A stretch of 64,000 nucleotides of DNA from Neobacillus sp. YX16 (GCF_030123505.1 NZ_CP126115.1:2866001-2930000), one strand, 5' to 3'; shown: positions 25,112-35,134, counted from the first letter of the stretch. The notes: generated by a model not told the origin, from the letters alone. Numbers and translations are program-made.

Positions 25112-25124
25112 TTCGCAAGACTGA

Positions 25125-25197
25125 CACAAAGTAGTAGTATTTGCTGAGTTTTCTGTCATCTTGTGTTATTGTTTCGAATTTTCAGATAAATTATGAT
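25125..25197 (+). promoter_or_regulatory. Phenol operon promoter with upstream dyad
   Basis: TTGTTT (25169-25174), a 17-base spacer and TATGAT (25192-25197) fit a sigma-A promoter. Immediately upstream, ACACAAAG (25125) and CTTGTGT (25160) form a widely spaced inverted repeat that could bind the V4R-PucR activator. The start codon follows at 25263. Confidence 0.5.
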
Positions 25198-25262
25198 AAA
25201 ACTAGTGATTGGCATATGCGTCACACTTAAAATAGTAGGAATCTAAGAATGGAGTTGAAGAA

Positions 25263-26774
25263 ATGTACACTGGTAAAGAATATTTGGAAAGTCTCAATGA
25301 CGGCAGGGTAGTGTATTTAAACGGAGAAAAAATTAAAGATGTTACCACGCACCCCGCTTATCGGAATTCTGCTCGTTCATATGCGAGAATGTACGATGCT
25401 CTTCATGATCCAGCTACACGTGATATCTTAACAACAACAAGCGAATTTGGCGACAGAACACATAAATTTTTCAAAACTCCTACTAGTTCTCAGGATTTGC
25501 TAGAGTCAAGAGATGCCATTGCTCAGTGGGCAAAGCTAAGCTATGGTTTTATGGGAAGAACTCCTGATTATAAAGCATCTTTTACTGGGCACCTAAATGC
25601 ATTTGGTCATTTTTATGAAGGGTTCGAAGACAACGCAAAGGCCTGGTACAAAAAAGCGACAAAAGAAGTACCATTCATTAATCATACAATCATTAATCCA
25701 CAGGTGGATCGTTCAAAACCTTTACACGAGAATAAAGACGCCTTTGTTCGAGCAGTTGCGGAGCGCGATGACGGCATAATTGTAAGCGGTGCCAAAATGG
25801 TTGGGACAGCTTCCGCTTTAACACATTATAACTTTGTTGCGAACTATGGACCGAAAGATTTAGGCGGTGGCGACGATAGTCATGCACTGATCTTCTTTGT
25901 GCCAATGAATGCTGAAGGCCTTAGCATGATAAGCCGCCAATCCTACGAATTACATGCTGTCAAAAACGGAACGCCATTTGATTATCCGTTATCCAGCCGC
26001 TTTGATGAAAATGATGCCGTGATAGTGCTCGATAACGTATTCATCCCATGGGAAAATGTGTTGGCTTACCGAAATATTGATGTTTCGAATAATTTTGCAA
26101 AAGTAAGCGGCTTCATTCCGCGCTATACCTTCCATGGTTGTACACGTCTCGCCGTAAAATTAGATTTTATGACCGGGCTGTTATTGAAAGCAACAGAAGG
26201 AGCAGGAACGAAGGATTTCCGTGGGGTTCAGGCAAAGATTGGCGAAGTCGTTGCATTACGAAATATGTTCTGGGGTCTTTCTACCGCAATGGCATCGGAT
26301 CCTGAAAAAGGGCCAAATGGCTTAGTGATTCCAAACTCATACTCAAGTTCCGCTTATCGCGCGTTAGCTCCATTGGCTTGGGTGAAGGTGAAAAATATTT
26401 TTGAGCAAGTCGTAGCTGGCGGGTTAATTCAATTGCCTTCAAGTTCAAAAGATTTCCTCAATGAAGATTTAAAACCTTATTTGGACACCTATTACCGCGG
26501 AACAGGAATTGGCGCGGAAGAACGCGTGAAATTATTGAAAATGGTTTGGGATACGATCGGCACAGAGTTTGGTGGCCGTCATGAACTATATGAAGTCAAT
26601 TATGGTGGAAACCATGAAAACATCAATATGGAAGCATTATTCCATTTTGAGGCAACAGGTGCTGCTAATCAGCAAAAAGCATTTGTCGATTCTGCCTTAA
26701 GCGATTATGACCTTAAGGGTTGGACGAACAAAACATGGGCAGACGCAGCAGAAAAAGAAGCGGTTAAATCATAA
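25263..26774 (+). CDS. Flavin-dependent phenol hydroxylase, oxygenase component (PheA1/HpaB family)
   Basis: 503 residues, the exact size class of the thermophilic Bacillaceae phenol hydroxylase PheA1 and of 4-hydroxyphenylacetate 3-monooxygenase HpaB. It uses FADH2 from a partner reductase to hydroxylate phenol to catechol. Supporting segments include KLSYGFMGRTPDYKASF, GAKMVGTASALTHYNFVANY (flavin and substrate region) and NYGGNHENI near the end. It is first in an operon with the reductase (21 bases later) and catechol 2,3-dioxygenase, which argues for phenol rather than hydroxyphenylacetate as substrate: no homoprotocatechuate pathway genes are present. Confidence 0.88.
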   Translation: MYTGKEYLESLNDGRVVYLNGEKIKDVTTHPAYRNSARSYARMYDALHDPATRDILTTTSEFGDRTHKFFKTPTSSQDLLESRDAIAQWAKLSYGFMGRTPDYKASFTGHLNAFGHFYEGFEDNAKAWYKKATKEVPFINHTIINPQVDRSKPLHENKDAFVRAVAERDDGIIVSGAKMVGTASALTHYNFVANYGPKDLGGGDDSHALIFFVPMNAEGLSMISRQSYELHAVKNGTPFDYPLSSRFDENDAVIVLDNVFIPWENVLAYRNIDVSNNFAKVSGFIPRYTFHGCTRLAVKLDFMTGLLLKATEGAGTKDFRGVQAKIGEVVALRNMFWGLSTAMASDPEKGPNGLVIPNSYSSSAYRALAPLAWVKVKNIFEQVVAGGLIQLPSSSKDFLNEDLKPYLDTYYRGTGIGAEERVKLLKMVWDTIGTEFGGRHELYEVNYGGNHENINMEALFHFEATGAANQQKAFVDSALSDYDLKGWTNKTWADAAEKEAVKS

Positions 26775-26795
26775 AGCGTTATAGGAGGGAACTGA

Positions 26796-27281
26796 ATGGA
26801 TGATCGTCAATTTCGCCAAGCTATGGGAAGATTCGCTACGGGTGTCACAGTCATTACGACTGAAGTAGAAGGAGAGGTGCACGGCATGACGGCTAATGCC
26901 TTCATGTCGGTCTCTCTAAATCCAAAGCTTGTGGTGATTTCCATCGGAGAGAGAGCGCAAATGCTCGAAAAAATCAAGAATAGTAAAAAATTTGCTGTCA
27001 ATATTTTATCAGGAGAGCAGAAAGAATACTCGATGCTCTTTGCTGGTCAGATAAAAGAAAAAAGAGAAATCAATTTTGATGATCTGGCTGGACTCCCTGT
27101 CTTAACAGGAGCCATCGCTCAGGTAGCATGCGAAGTGGTAAATGAACATATCGCAGGAGATCATACCTTATTTATCGGTAAGGTAATTGATATTAAGATT
27201 GAAGAGAGAGAGCCGCTCATGTTCTTTAATGGCCAATATCGCTCCTTTTCGCCTGAAGTGAGTCTCGCAAATAAGAAGTAG
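26796..27281 (+). CDS. Flavin reductase component of phenol hydroxylase (PheA2/HpaC family)
   Basis: 161-residue NAD(P)H:flavin oxidoreductase of the short split-barrel family. The start FRQAMGRFATGVTVIT, the flavin-binding GMTANAFMSVSLNPKLVVIS and the end of barrel GDHTLFIGKVIDI are all typical of HpaC/PheA2. It supplies reduced FAD to the hydroxylase encoded just upstream. GGAGGGAAC precedes the ATG. Length equals that of the known Geobacillus PheA2 as I remember it. Confidence 0.9.
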   Translation: MDDRQFRQAMGRFATGVTVITTEVEGEVHGMTANAFMSVSLNPKLVVISIGERAQMLEKIKNSKKFAVNILSGEQKEYSMLFAGQIKEKREINFDDLAGLPVLTGAIAQVACEVVNEHIAGDHTLFIGKVIDIKIEEREPLMFFNGQYRSFSPEVSLANKK

Positions 27282-27317
27282 TCTATTTCAATCAATATAA
27301 ATAATAGGGGGATTACC

Positions 27318-28307
27318 ATGACTTCATACCAGGAACCAATTTTTGATGTAGCACAGCTTGCTCACGTGGAGATTCTTTCTCCGAAGCTTGAAAAATCTGT
27401 TGAATTTTTTACAAGATTTCTAGGAATGGAAGTAACCGCTCGTTCTGAAAAATCCGTTTATCTTCGTGCTTATGAGGATTTCTATCATAATACGTTAATC
27501 ATTACAGAATCCGAACAAGCGGGAGTTGGACATGTCGCTTGGCGTGCCACTTCTCCACAAGCACTGGAGCGTCGTGTAGAGGAAATCGAAAAGACAGGGT
27601 TAGGCAAAGGCTGGATTGATGGCGATATCGGACATGGAAGGGCCTACCAATTTACAACTCCTGATGGTCATTTAATGGAAATCCTTTGGGACGTTGAGTA
27701 TTACCATGTGGAAGAAGGCCAAAGATCGAAACTATTAAATCGACCATCCAAACGCCCAGATCGAGGTGTGCCGGTTCGCCGCTTAGACCATATTAATCTC
27801 ATGACTTCGAATCCAGGGGCCGATACCGACTTTATGCTCGACACACTCGGTTTTCGATTAAGAGAGCAAATCCAAGATAATGGCCATGTGCTAGGGAGCT
27901 GGATTAGTGTTTCCAACCTAGTTCATGAAATTGCCTATATGCAAGAGCCTAACGGAGTACAAGGAAAGCTGCATCATCTTTGCTACTGGTATGGAATTCC
28001 TCAAAATCTTTATGATGTGGCAGATTTACTTAAAGACCATGGTATTAAAATTGAAGTTCCACCGAATAAGCATGGAGTCAGCCAAGCGTTCTGTATGTAT
28101 GTGATTGAACCAGGCGGAAACCGCATTGAATTATTCGGAGATGCAGGTTATATCATTACGGACCCAGCATGGAAGCCGGTGGTATGGGATATGAAGGATG
28201 TTCCTGGCAATGGCGACACTTGGATTGGAACCGAATTCCCACAATCATGGTGGACGCAGGGAACACCGCTCACACCTGTGAAAACAGAGGAAGTCGTGAA
28301 GTCTTAA
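27318..28307 (+). CDS. pheB: Catechol 2,3-dioxygenase (copy 1)
   Basis: 329-residue extradiol ring-cleaving enzyme made of two vicinal-oxygen-chelate modules. The Fe(II) ligands are visible in the second module: His158 (RRLDHINLM), His220 (KLHHLCYW) and Glu271 (GGNRIELFG). It opens catechol to 2-hydroxymuconic semialdehyde. It follows the hydroxylase pair by 36 bases, giving the pheA-pheB order known from Geobacillus. A second copy with about 90 percent identical residues is encoded at 30285. AGGGGG lies before the ATG. Confidence 0.93.
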   Translation: MTSYQEPIFDVAQLAHVEILSPKLEKSVEFFTRFLGMEVTARSEKSVYLRAYEDFYHNTLIITESEQAGVGHVAWRATSPQALERRVEEIEKTGLGKGWIDGDIGHGRAYQFTTPDGHLMEILWDVEYYHVEEGQRSKLLNRPSKRPDRGVPVRRLDHINLMTSNPGADTDFMLDTLGFRLREQIQDNGHVLGSWISVSNLVHEIAYMQEPNGVQGKLHHLCYWYGIPQNLYDVADLLKDHGIKIEVPPNKHGVSQAFCMYVIEPGGNRIELFGDAGYIITDPAWKPVVWDMKDVPGNGDTWIGTEFPQSWWTQGTPLTPVKTEEVVKS

Positions 28308-28385
28308 TAGATTGATATAGGACTTTTGATTACGGAAGAAGTGCACAAAGAGATAAGTATATTGTGAACATTGGAGGGAGCTATC

Positions 28386-29258
28386 TTGGAATACATTCAT
28401 GTGACGAGCAACAACCGTGTACAAACTCTTTTAAGAACAAAGCCTTGTGTGATGGCTCTAGGCTTTTTTGATGGAGTTCATTTAGGGCATCAACAGGTGA
28501 TAAAAGAGGCTAAAAGGGTTGCGGTAGAGCAAGAACTCCCTTTGGTGATTATGAGTTTTTTTCCCCATCCGAAGGAAGTCCTTTCAAATGGGAAAAAAAT
28601 CATCCCTTATCTTATGCCAATAAACGATAAACGAAAGATCTTTGAAGAACTAGGGGCAGATTGTTTTTACTTGATTCAGTTTACTAAGGAATTTGCTGGG
28701 TTATCTCCAAGGGAATTTGTTCAAACCTATCTAATAGACTTTGGTGCAAAACAGGTGGCAGCTGGTTTTGACTTTACATATGGACACCAGGGAAAAGGCA
28801 ATATGGATACCATGAAAAACGACTCAGATGGAAAAATTGAAGGAATCAAGGTAAAAAAAATAGAGTGGGAAGGGGAAAAAATTAGTTCTACGCTCATTCG
28901 TAATCTGATACTAGCTGGTGAAATGGAAAGGATAGCATCGTATTTAGGGAATGATTATCAAATTGAGGGCAGGATTATTTTCCGTAAAAATCATGTGGAG
29001 GTAGTGATTCATCCGTATTATTTGATGCCTGCTTCAGGCTGGTATGAAGTCACAGTAAACCTTCACCAGGAGGCGACAACAAAAATCGCGGTCGTTCGTG
29101 AGGGAAGGATTACTTTACTTCCACCCCAAGGGGGGGTGTTTCCTTTTTATGAATGGGAAACCGTTCGACTTTCTTGGAAAAAGGTTTTGCCTAAAGGGTT
29201 TGTTCACGAAGAGGTTACAAGACAAGTCTTTTTAAGCTCTTCTTTAGTAGGTCTATGA
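28386..29258 (+). CDS. Stand-alone FAD synthetase (RibF-like, lacking riboflavin kinase)
   Basis: About 290 residues. The N-terminal nucleotidyltransferase domain has the GFFDGVHLGHQ motif (a HIGH-type site), the FFPHPKEVL segment and the ISSTLIR motif, all as in the FMN adenylyltransferase half of RibF. The C-terminal part keeps a YQIEGRI-like linker, but the riboflavin kinase signature (GxxN, PxxTxx) is not seen, so it probably makes FAD from FMN only. A TTG start at 28386 with GGAGGGA correctly placed is preferred to the TTG at 28371. Its place in the operon suggests it boosts FAD supply for the FAD-dependent phenol hydroxylase. Confidence 0.82.
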   Translation: MEYIHVTSNNRVQTLLRTKPCVMALGFFDGVHLGHQQVIKEAKRVAVEQELPLVIMSFFPHPKEVLSNGKKIIPYLMPINDKRKIFEELGADCFYLIQFTKEFAGLSPREFVQTYLIDFGAKQVAAGFDFTYGHQGKGNMDTMKNDSDGKIEGIKVKKIEWEGEKISSTLIRNLILAGEMERIASYLGNDYQIEGRIIFRKNHVEVVIHPYYLMPASGWYEVTVNLHQEATTKIAVVREGRITLLPPQGGVFPFYEWETVRLSWKKVLPKGFVHEEVTRQVFLSSSLVGL

Positions 29259-29264
29259 GGAAAC

Positions 29265-30038
29265 TTATCCTTTCCAGTAGCCAAGTCTCTCGGAAATCAA
29301 TTCACCGGAATGGATTAATTCGCTCGCAAAATACTGAATCCGTTGTTTGGAGATTCGTGTACTAGGTCCAACTAGGTTAATAGCAGCAATGACCTTTCCC
29401 GTATGGTCTCTCACAGGTGCCGACACGGAAGTCCTTCCAATGGTATATTCATCGACACTAACGGAATAGCCATGCTCTAAGATTGTTTTCAACTCTTCCC
29501 GGAACCTATCTGGGTCTATAATGGTTTTCGGTGTGATCGCATCGAGTCCATTTTGAATCACTAGATCGACCAAGTAGTTTCCACTATGCGCTAGAAGAAG
29601 TTTCCCAGAACTCGTACAATGAGCATAATTATGCAATCCTAAGTGAGAGGGTACTTTATTCGAAGTTTTACTTTCAACTTTGTCTAAATAGACCACATGA
29701 TTCCCATCTAAGATTGCCAAGTGGGCGGTTTCCCCACATTTATTAGCAAGATCGGTTAGAATCGGACGTGATTCCGTATGCAAATCGATGTTGCCTAGAA
29801 CAATGGAGCTCAATTCAACAACGGAGAGACCCAATTCATATTTATTGGTCTCTTTATTTTTTTGTACTAAACCCTCGGATGCAAGGGTTGTAAGAATTCT
29901 TTGGACACTGCTTTTTCCTAGTCCAAGCTCATTCGCCAGTTCACGTACTCCTTTTTGCGGATGATTCATTTTAAAAGCACGCAGGATTCTAATGGCATTT
30001 TTTACAGAAGAGAGCAGCTTTTCTTGTTCTTGTATCAT
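29265..30038 (-). CDS. IclR-family transcriptional regulator
   Basis: 257 residues. The N-terminal winged helix (about residues 8-70) contains SVKNAIRILRAF and GLGKSSVQRILTTL; the C-terminal effector domain (about 80-250) includes HLAILDGNHVVYLDKV and SVSAPVRDHTGKVIAAINLV. IclR proteins of this kind sense aromatic acids and control degradation genes. It is convergent with the FAD synthetase gene (six bases between stops) and divergent from the second dioxygenase gene, so it is well placed to control the lower-pathway operon from the 246-bp region between them. Confidence 0.88.
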   Translation of the reverse strand: MIQEQEKLLSSVKNAIRILRAFKMNHPQKGVRELANELGLGKSSVQRILTTLASEGLVQKNKETNKYELGLSVVELSSIVLGNIDLHTESRPILTDLANKCGETAHLAILDGNHVVYLDKVESKTSNKVPSHLGLHNYAHCTSSGKLLLAHSGNYLVDLVIQNGLDAITPKTIIDPDRFREELKTILEHGYSVSVDEYTIGRTSVSAPVRDHTGKVIAAINLVGPSTRISKQRIQYFASELIHSGELISERLGYWKG

Positions 30039-30284
30039 ATTTTCCTCCGAATAGTAAAAATTATATAAAAATTTAGAAACTGTCCCGTATAAAGGGACAC
30101 TATCGTTGTGAGTAGCTTACCAACCCTTTAGGATAGAAGCATACATCAGGTTTTCGACAAATGAAGAAGAATTTGATAGCGAATATAATGAAAACGGTAT
30201 CACTATTCAGTATATTTCGTCAATAAAGTTTGTTCATGTTTTACCAAAACAAAAAATTAAAAAGGTAATTTAGGAGGAACGGAC

Positions 30285-31280
30285 ATGACTATTTTTAAAG
30301 AACCAATTTTTGATGTTGCACAACTTGCACACGTGGAGATTCTTTCTCCAAAACTAGAACAATCTGTTGAATTTTTTACAAGATTTCTAGGAATGGAAGT
30401 AACCGCTCGTTCAGGAGGTTCCGTTTATCTTCGTGCTTATGAAGATTTTTACCATAATACATTAAAAATCACTGAATCAAAAGAAGCAGGGGTTGGTCAT
30501 GTTGCTTGGCGGGCCACGTCCCCACAAGCACTACAGCGCCGTGTAGAAGAAATTGAAAAAACGGGTTTAGGCAAAGGCTGGATCGACGGAGATATCGGTC
30601 ATGGAAAAGCTTATCAATTTACAACTCCTGATGGTCATTTAATGGAAATCCTATGGGACGTAGAATATTACAATGCAGAGGAAGTGCAGCGCTCAAAACT
30701 ACTAAACCGTCCATCCAAACGTCCCGATCGTGGTGTACCGGTTCGTCGCTTGGATCATATCAATCTTATGACTTCCAATCCAGGAGTCGATACGAACTAT
30801 TTGATCGACAATCTTGGCTTCCGTTTAAGAGAGCAAATTCAAGATAACGGTCATGTCCTTGGCAGCTGGGTCAGCGTTTCCAATCTTGTTCATGAAATTG
30901 CTTTAATGCAGGAGCCTAATGGTGTGAAAGGAAAGCTTCATCATCTTTGCTACTGGTACGGCATTCCGCAAAACCTTTATGATGTGGCTGATTTACTTAA
31001 AGATCATGATATCAAGATTGAAGTTCCTCCTAATAAGCATGGGGTTTCCCAAGCGTTCTGTATGTATGTGATTGAACCAGGCGGGAACCGCATCGAATTA
31101 TTCGGAGATGCAGGCTATATCATTACAGACCCAGCTTGGAAACCAGTGATTTGGGAAATGAAAGATGTTCCAGGCAATGGTGATACTTGGATTGGAACCG
31201 AATTCCCTGTATCTTGGTGGACTCAAGGAACACCACTTACTTCTAATGAGGCTGTTGAAAAAGAAGTTGTAAAACCTTAA
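30285..31280 (+). CDS. Catechol 2,3-dioxygenase (copy 2)
   Basis: 331 residues, collinear with copy 1 and differing at roughly 35 positions spread mainly over surface-like stretches. All three Fe ligands are kept ([17 protein letters not shown] and GGNRIELFG). It heads the lower meta-cleavage operon, with TAGGAGG before the ATG. The first 110 bases of the coding sequences of the two copies are also very similar at DNA level, but the upstream regions are not. Different promoters could give different timing or inducers for the two copies. Substituted catechols are possible preferred substrates for one of them. Confidence 0.93.
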   Translation: MTIFKEPIFDVAQLAHVEILSPKLEQSVEFFTRFLGMEVTARSGGSVYLRAYEDFYHNTLKITESKEAGVGHVAWRATSPQALQRRVEEIEKTGLGKGWIDGDIGHGKAYQFTTPDGHLMEILWDVEYYNAEEVQRSKLLNRPSKRPDRGVPVRRLDHINLMTSNPGVDTNYLIDNLGFRLREQIQDNGHVLGSWVSVSNLVHEIALMQEPNGVKGKLHHLCYWYGIPQNLYDVADLLKDHDIKIEVPPNKHGVSQAFCMYVIEPGGNRIELFGDAGYIITDPAWKPVIWEMKDVPGNGDTWIGTEFPVSWWTQGTPLTSNEAVEKEVVKP

Positions 31281-31314
31281 TACATCGAATAATTAAAAAG
31301 CGGGGTGGATGGTC

Positions 31315-32226
31315 TTGACGAAAATAAAAGCAGCGATTTTAGGATCGGGAAATATAGGTACAGACCTGATGTATAAAATTTTAAAAAATGATGGAAACAT
31401 GGAATTAGCCTTAGTGTCAGGGATTGACCCAAATTCCGAAGGACTAGCGAGAGCAAGGGAAAAGGGAATTGCAGTAAGCCATCATGGGATTGATGCGATT
31501 TTGGAAGATCCAGAGATTAAGATTGTGTTTGATGCAACAAGCGCCAAAGCCCATATACTGAATGCACCAGCACTAAGAGAACAAGGGAAATTAGCCGTTG
31601 ATATGACTCCGGCAGCCATTGGACCATTTGTCGTGCCAACCGTTAATTTACATGATCATCTTGAAGCGATGAATGTCAACTTGATTTCTTGCGGCGGCCA
31701 GGCGACGACACCACTTGTTCATGCTGTCAATCGTGTGGTACCTGTTCATTATGCAGAAGTCATTGCGACAGCGGCCAGTCTTTCGATTGGACCGGGAACA
31801 AGACAAAATGTTGATGAGTTTGTTCGCACAACAGCAAATGCGGTTCAACAAATTGGTGGAGCGAAAATAGCAAGAGCCATTCCTGTTTTCAATCCAGCAG
31901 AACCACCTATTAATATGACGAACTCTGTCTATGCGGTGATTAAAGAAGATTTCGATGAGGCAGCGGTCATTGAATCGGTTCAATCAATTGCTGCTGAGAT
32001 TTCGAGATATGTTCCAGGCTATCGTTTAAAGGGTGCGCCATTTGTGGATTATCGTGAAACTCCATGGGGTCGTTTGCCAACAGTGGTCATCATGAATGAA
32101 GTGATCGGAGCGGGAGATTTCTTTCCTACCTATGCCGGGAATTTGGATATCATGACCGCATCCGCCTACCGAGTCGGGGATGTATATGCCGGACATTTTC
32201 TTTCTGCTAAGGAGGTAATACGATGA
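31315..32226 (+). CDS. dmpF: Acetaldehyde dehydrogenase (acetylating)
   Basis: About 303 residues; converts acetaldehyde and CoA to acetyl-CoA with NAD. The dinucleotide loop is [10 protein letters not shown] (residues 9-18), and the active-site Cys126 sits in [13 protein letters not shown]. In the bifunctional DmpG-DmpF complex, acetaldehyde is channelled from the aldolase encoded immediately downstream. The start is TTG at 31315 because GGGGTGG abuts the ATG at 31309 too closely. The stop overlaps the aldolase ATG (ATGA). Confidence 0.92.
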   Translation: MTKIKAAILGSGNIGTDLMYKILKNDGNMELALVSGIDPNSEGLARAREKGIAVSHHGIDAILEDPEIKIVFDATSAKAHILNAPALREQGKLAVDMTPAAIGPFVVPTVNLHDHLEAMNVNLISCGGQATTPLVHAVNRVVPVHYAEVIATAASLSIGPGTRQNVDEFVRTTANAVQQIGGAKIARAIPVFNPAEPPINMTNSVYAVIKEDFDEAAVIESVQSIAAEISRYVPGYRLKGAPFVDYRETPWGRLPTVVIMNEVIGAGDFFPTYAGNLDIMTASAYRVGDVYAGHFLSAKEVIR

Positions 32227-33236
32227 AGATTCCTAGACTGACAGATACAACACTAAGAGATGGCGATCATGCAGTTAGCCATAGTTATACGCCTGAACAG
32301 GTACGGGCCATTGTAAAAGATTTAGATGAAGCCGGTGTGCCTGTTATTGAAGTGAGCCATGGCTCCGGTTTAAACGGCTCGACGATTCAGCAAGGGTTCT
32401 CCATTCATTCTGAATATGACTTGATTAAAGTGGCGGTAGAAACCGCAAAACAAGCTAAAATTGCTTCTTTATTCGTCCCGGGGATTGGAACAAGCAAGGA
32501 GTTAAGAGAAGCGGCCGAACTTGGCATTTCTGTGCTCCGAATCGCCGTTCATTGTACAGAGGCAGATGTAACGGAGCAATACTTTCGCTTAGCGAAAGAA
32601 TTAGGACTTGAAACGGTTGGTTTCCTCATGATGTCTCATACGCAGCCTGCAAGCGTGCTTGCGGAGCAGGCGAAGCTAATGGAATCGTATGGTGCCGATT
32701 GCGTTTATGTTGTTGATTCTGCAGGTGCCCTTGTTCAAAGCGGCGTTCGTGAAAGAGTGTCTGCCTTAAAAGAAGCGTTGTCCATTCAAATCGGTTTCCA
32801 CGCTCATAATAATCTTGGCTTGGCCATTGGCAATACGATAACGGCGCTGGAAGCTGGTGCGGATCAAATTGATGGAACGCTGAGAGGACTCGGAGCGGGA
32901 GCTGGAAATGCGCCAACGGAGGTCCTTGTTGCAGTGCTTAATAAAATGAACATCGAAACCGGTATCAACTTAGCGATTTTAATGGATGCTGCAGAGGAAA
33001 AGATAGCTCCACTCATGCATTCTCCAATCGTGATTGATCGCGGCAACTTATCAAGTGGCTATGCTGGAGTTTATAACAGCTTTTTATTACACGTTAAACA
33101 TGCTGCGGAAAAGTTTGGTGTCGGGGTATCCGAAATTATGGAAGAGCTTGGTAAAAGGCAAGCGGTTGCTGGCCAGGAGGACTGGATTTTAGATGTTGCC
33201 GTAGAACTAGCTGAGAAAAAAGGAATAAAAGTATAG
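32223..33236 (+). CDS. dmpG: 4-Hydroxy-2-oxovalerate aldolase
   Basis: 337-residue class II aldolase of the HMGL-like TIM barrel family. [13 protein letters not shown] near the N-terminus contains the catalytic Arg and metal-binding Asp, and [15 protein letters not shown] supplies the two metal-binding His residues. It splits 4-hydroxy-2-oxovalerate into pyruvate and acetaldehyde, and the latter passes to the partner dehydrogenase. Start codon overlaps the previous stop by four bases, and its own stop overlaps the next reading frame, showing a tight operon. Confidence 0.95.
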   Translation: MKIPRLTDTTLRDGDHAVSHSYTPEQVRAIVKDLDEAGVPVIEVSHGSGLNGSTIQQGFSIHSEYDLIKVAVETAKQAKIASLFVPGIGTSKELREAAELGISVLRIAVHCTEADVTEQYFRLAKELGLETVGFLMMSHTQPASVLAEQAKLMESYGADCVYVVDSAGALVQSGVRERVSALKEALSIQIGFHAHNNLGLAIGNTITALEAGADQIDGTLRGLGAGAGNAPTEVLVAVLNKMNIETGINLAILMDAAEEKIAPLMHSPIVIDRGNLSSGYAGVYNSFLLHVKHAAEKFGVGVSEIMEELGKRQAVAGQEDWILDVAVELAEKKGIKV

Positions 33237-33259
33237 TGCTAGATAAGGAGGAAACAGGT

Positions 33260-34039
33260 GTGTCAATCTTTCAAGAAGCCGCCACTCATCTTTTGGAAGC
33301 AGAGCAAACAAAGAAGGTTATCGAGCCGTTAACGGTTTCCTATCCAGGGATAACCGTCGATGAAGCGTATCATACACAGTTAGAGATTATCCGCAGAAAA
33401 GTTACAAATGGTGGAATCATCGTTGGGAAAAAAATTGGAGCGACAAGCAAAGCGATTCAAAATATGTTTGGTGTCAACCAGCCTGATTACGGTCATTTAT
33501 TAGCCGATATGATGTATGTCGAAGGCGAAGAGATTTCACTAGGACAATATATTCAACCGAAAGTAGAATTTGAGATTGCCTTTATTTTAAAAAAGGATTT
33601 AAAAGGTCCGAATGTTTCCATCCTAGACGTCATCGAAGCTACAGATTATATTGTACCGGCCATTGAAGTGATTGATAGCCGGATTGATGATTGGAGGATC
33701 AAGTTTGAAGATACTGTCGCAGACAATGGATCTTCTGCGAGTGCGATTATTGGCGGGAAACCGACAAAGATAGATGGCTTAGATCTCACTCTTATCGGTA
33801 TGGTCGCTTATCGAAATGGAGAAATGATTGATTCAGGAGCAGGGGCAGCCGTCCTTGGAAATCCACTTCGTTCTGTCGCATGGCTGGCGAATTCATTAGG
33901 TAAGTACGATGTCTCATTAAAAGCAGGGGAAATCATTCTTTCAGGCGCATTAACAAGTGCTGTTGAAGTAAAGGAAAATGATACGTTTACGGTAGAGTTT
34001 GCACATATTGGTTCAGTCATGGCTTCTTTTAAAAAATAA
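33260..34039 (+). CDS. dmpE: 2-Oxopent-4-enoate (2-keto-4-pentenoate) hydratase
   Basis: 259 residues of the fumarylacetoacetase-like hydratase/decarboxylase family. Metal-binding acidic residues are in PKVEFEIAFIL and PAIEVIDSRIDDW, and IVGKKIGATSKAIQNMFGV is the family signature. The DSRIDDW and DTVADNGSS pattern favours the hydratase over the decarboxylase role. It hydrates the product of ring cleavage to 4-hydroxy-2-oxovalerate. GTG at 33260 with GGAGG at 33247 is taken as the start rather than the upstream GTG at 33236. A strong hairpin follows before the next gene. Confidence 0.85.
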   Translation: MSIFQEAATHLLEAEQTKKVIEPLTVSYPGITVDEAYHTQLEIIRRKVTNGGIIVGKKIGATSKAIQNMFGVNQPDYGHLLADMMYVEGEEISLGQYIQPKVEFEIAFILKKDLKGPNVSILDVIEATDYIVPAIEVIDSRIDDWRIKFEDTVADNGSSASAIIGGKPTKIDGLDLTLIGMVAYRNGEMIDSGAGAAVLGNPLRSVAWLANSLGKYDVSLKAGEIILSGALTSAVEVKENDTFTVEFAHIGSVMASFKK

Positions 34040-34057
34040 AGTGAAATCTCGACCAGC

Positions 34058-34078
34058 AAGGGGGACTTTTTCCCCCCA
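34058..34078. promoter_or_regulatory. Intercistronic hairpin between hydratase and decarboxylase genes
   Basis: GGGGGA / TCCCCC with a CTTTT loop; T residues follow only weakly, so it may stabilise mRNA or attenuate transcription rather than terminate it. Confidence 0.45.
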
Positions 34079-34115
34079 CTTAGCGACGGGATATCAATAG
34101 AAACTGGGTGATAAC

Positions 34116-34907
34116 ATGATTAAGACGGATGTAATCGATCAAATTGCTTTTGAACTTTTCGAGGCGGAAAAACAGAAAAAAGCGGTAAATAAGTTTGTTG
34201 ACGCCTATCCTGAACTGGATGAAGCGTTAGCTTATCAAGTACAAGAACGCTTAGTCGATATGAAATGCAAGGAAGAAAACACAAAAAGGATCGGCCTAAA
34301 ACTTGGATTAACGAGCAAAGCGAAACAAGAGATGATGGGTGTTCATGAACCATCTTACGGGGTCTTGCTTGAAAGCATGCAGCTGTTTGAAGGGGAAAAA
34401 ATTTCGCTTTCCCCTTTCATCCATCCAAAGCTGGAGCCGGAAATTGCCTTTATTTTTTACAAAGAGTTGAAAGGTCCGCATGTAACAGTCGCTGATGTGC
34501 TTCATGCAACTGAATATATTGCGCCTGCGGTTGAAATCATTGACAGCCGCTTCCATGGGTTCAGCTTTACCTTAGCAGATGCGGTGGCAGATAATTCATC
34601 ATCTTCCCGCTTTATTATTGGCGAAAGATTCTATTCACCGAAGGATTTCGATTTGAAATTAATGGGAATGGTGTTTAAACAAAACGGAGAAGTTGTTGCG
34701 ACAGGCGCGGGTGCAGCCGTAATGGGGCATCCAGCGAGAGCCATTGCTTGGTTAGCCAATCGGTTGTACAAAGTGGGGCAGAGTATTCAACCAGGAGAAG
34801 TCGTGTTAAGCGGCTCCTTATCCGCCGCAATTAAAATTGAAGCGGGTGACCATTTCTCGGCAGGCTTTGACGGCCTTGGCTCGGTTGAGGCTGTATTCAC
34901 GGAATAA
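34116..34907 (+). CDS. dmpH: 2-Oxo-3-hexenedioate (4-oxalocrotonate) decarboxylase
   Basis: 263 residues, paralogous to the preceding hydratase (GLKLGLTSKAKQEMMGVHEP and PKLEPEIAFIF match position by position). The DSRFHGFSFTLADAVADN segment resembles DmpH decarboxylases. It removes CO2 from 2-oxo-3-hexenedioate, giving 2-oxopent-4-enoate for the hydratase; the two enzymes usually form a complex. The gene starts 76 bases after the hydratase stop, behind a hairpin. Which of the two paralogues is hydratase and which decarboxylase rests on these short signatures. Confidence 0.85.
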   Translation: MIKTDVIDQIAFELFEAEKQKKAVNKFVDAYPELDEALAYQVQERLVDMKCKEENTKRIGLKLGLTSKAKQEMMGVHEPSYGVLLESMQLFEGEKISLSPFIHPKLEPEIAFIFYKELKGPHVTVADVLHATEYIAPAVEIIDSRFHGFSFTLADAVADNSSSSRFIIGERFYSPKDFDLKLMGMVFKQNGEVVATGAGAAVMGHPARAIAWLANRLYKVGQSIQPGEVVLSGSLSAAIKIEAGDHFSAGFDGLGSVEAVFTE

Positions 34908-34933
34908 TCATCAAGGCGAAGGGAGAGGTTTTT

Positions 34934-35134
34934 ATGCCATTTATTCAGGTTAATATGCTTAAAGGGAGATCCCCGGAAAAGAAGGAACAATTGATTCGAG
35001 AAGTAACAGATGTCGTTTCGGCTGTATTAGATGCTCCCGTCCAAAGTGTTCGCATCATGATTAATGAATTAGAGCCAGAACATTGGGGCATTGCAGGAGA
35101 ATCAGTAAAAAAGCGAAATGAGGTTTCAAAATGA
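34934..35134 (+). CDS. 4-Oxalocrotonate (2-hydroxymuconate) tautomerase
   Basis: 66-residue tautomerase. After removal of Met the catalytic Pro1 is exposed (PFIQVNMLKGRSPEKK), with the supporting Arg residues in SVRIMINE. It isomerises 2-hydroxymuconate to 2-oxo-3-hexenedioate. Like other members it should be a hexamer of short chains. GGGAGAGG precedes the ATG; its stop overlaps the dehydrogenase start (ATGA). Confidence 0.93.
   Translation: MPFIQVNMLKGRSPEKKEQLIREVTDVVSAVLDAPVQSVRIMINELEPEHWGIAGESVKKRNEVSK

Noticed and set aside
25263..26774. 4-Hydroxyphenylacetate pathway
   Set aside because: The hydroxylase family fits, but no homoprotocatechuate ring-cleavage or lower-pathway genes are present; the catechol genes point to phenol.
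30148..30273. Coding-like stretch (YIRFSTNEEEFDSEYNENG) before the second dioxygenase gene
   Set aside because: Open but without any start codon; could be a 3' remnant of a lost gene, yet too short and unplaced to call.
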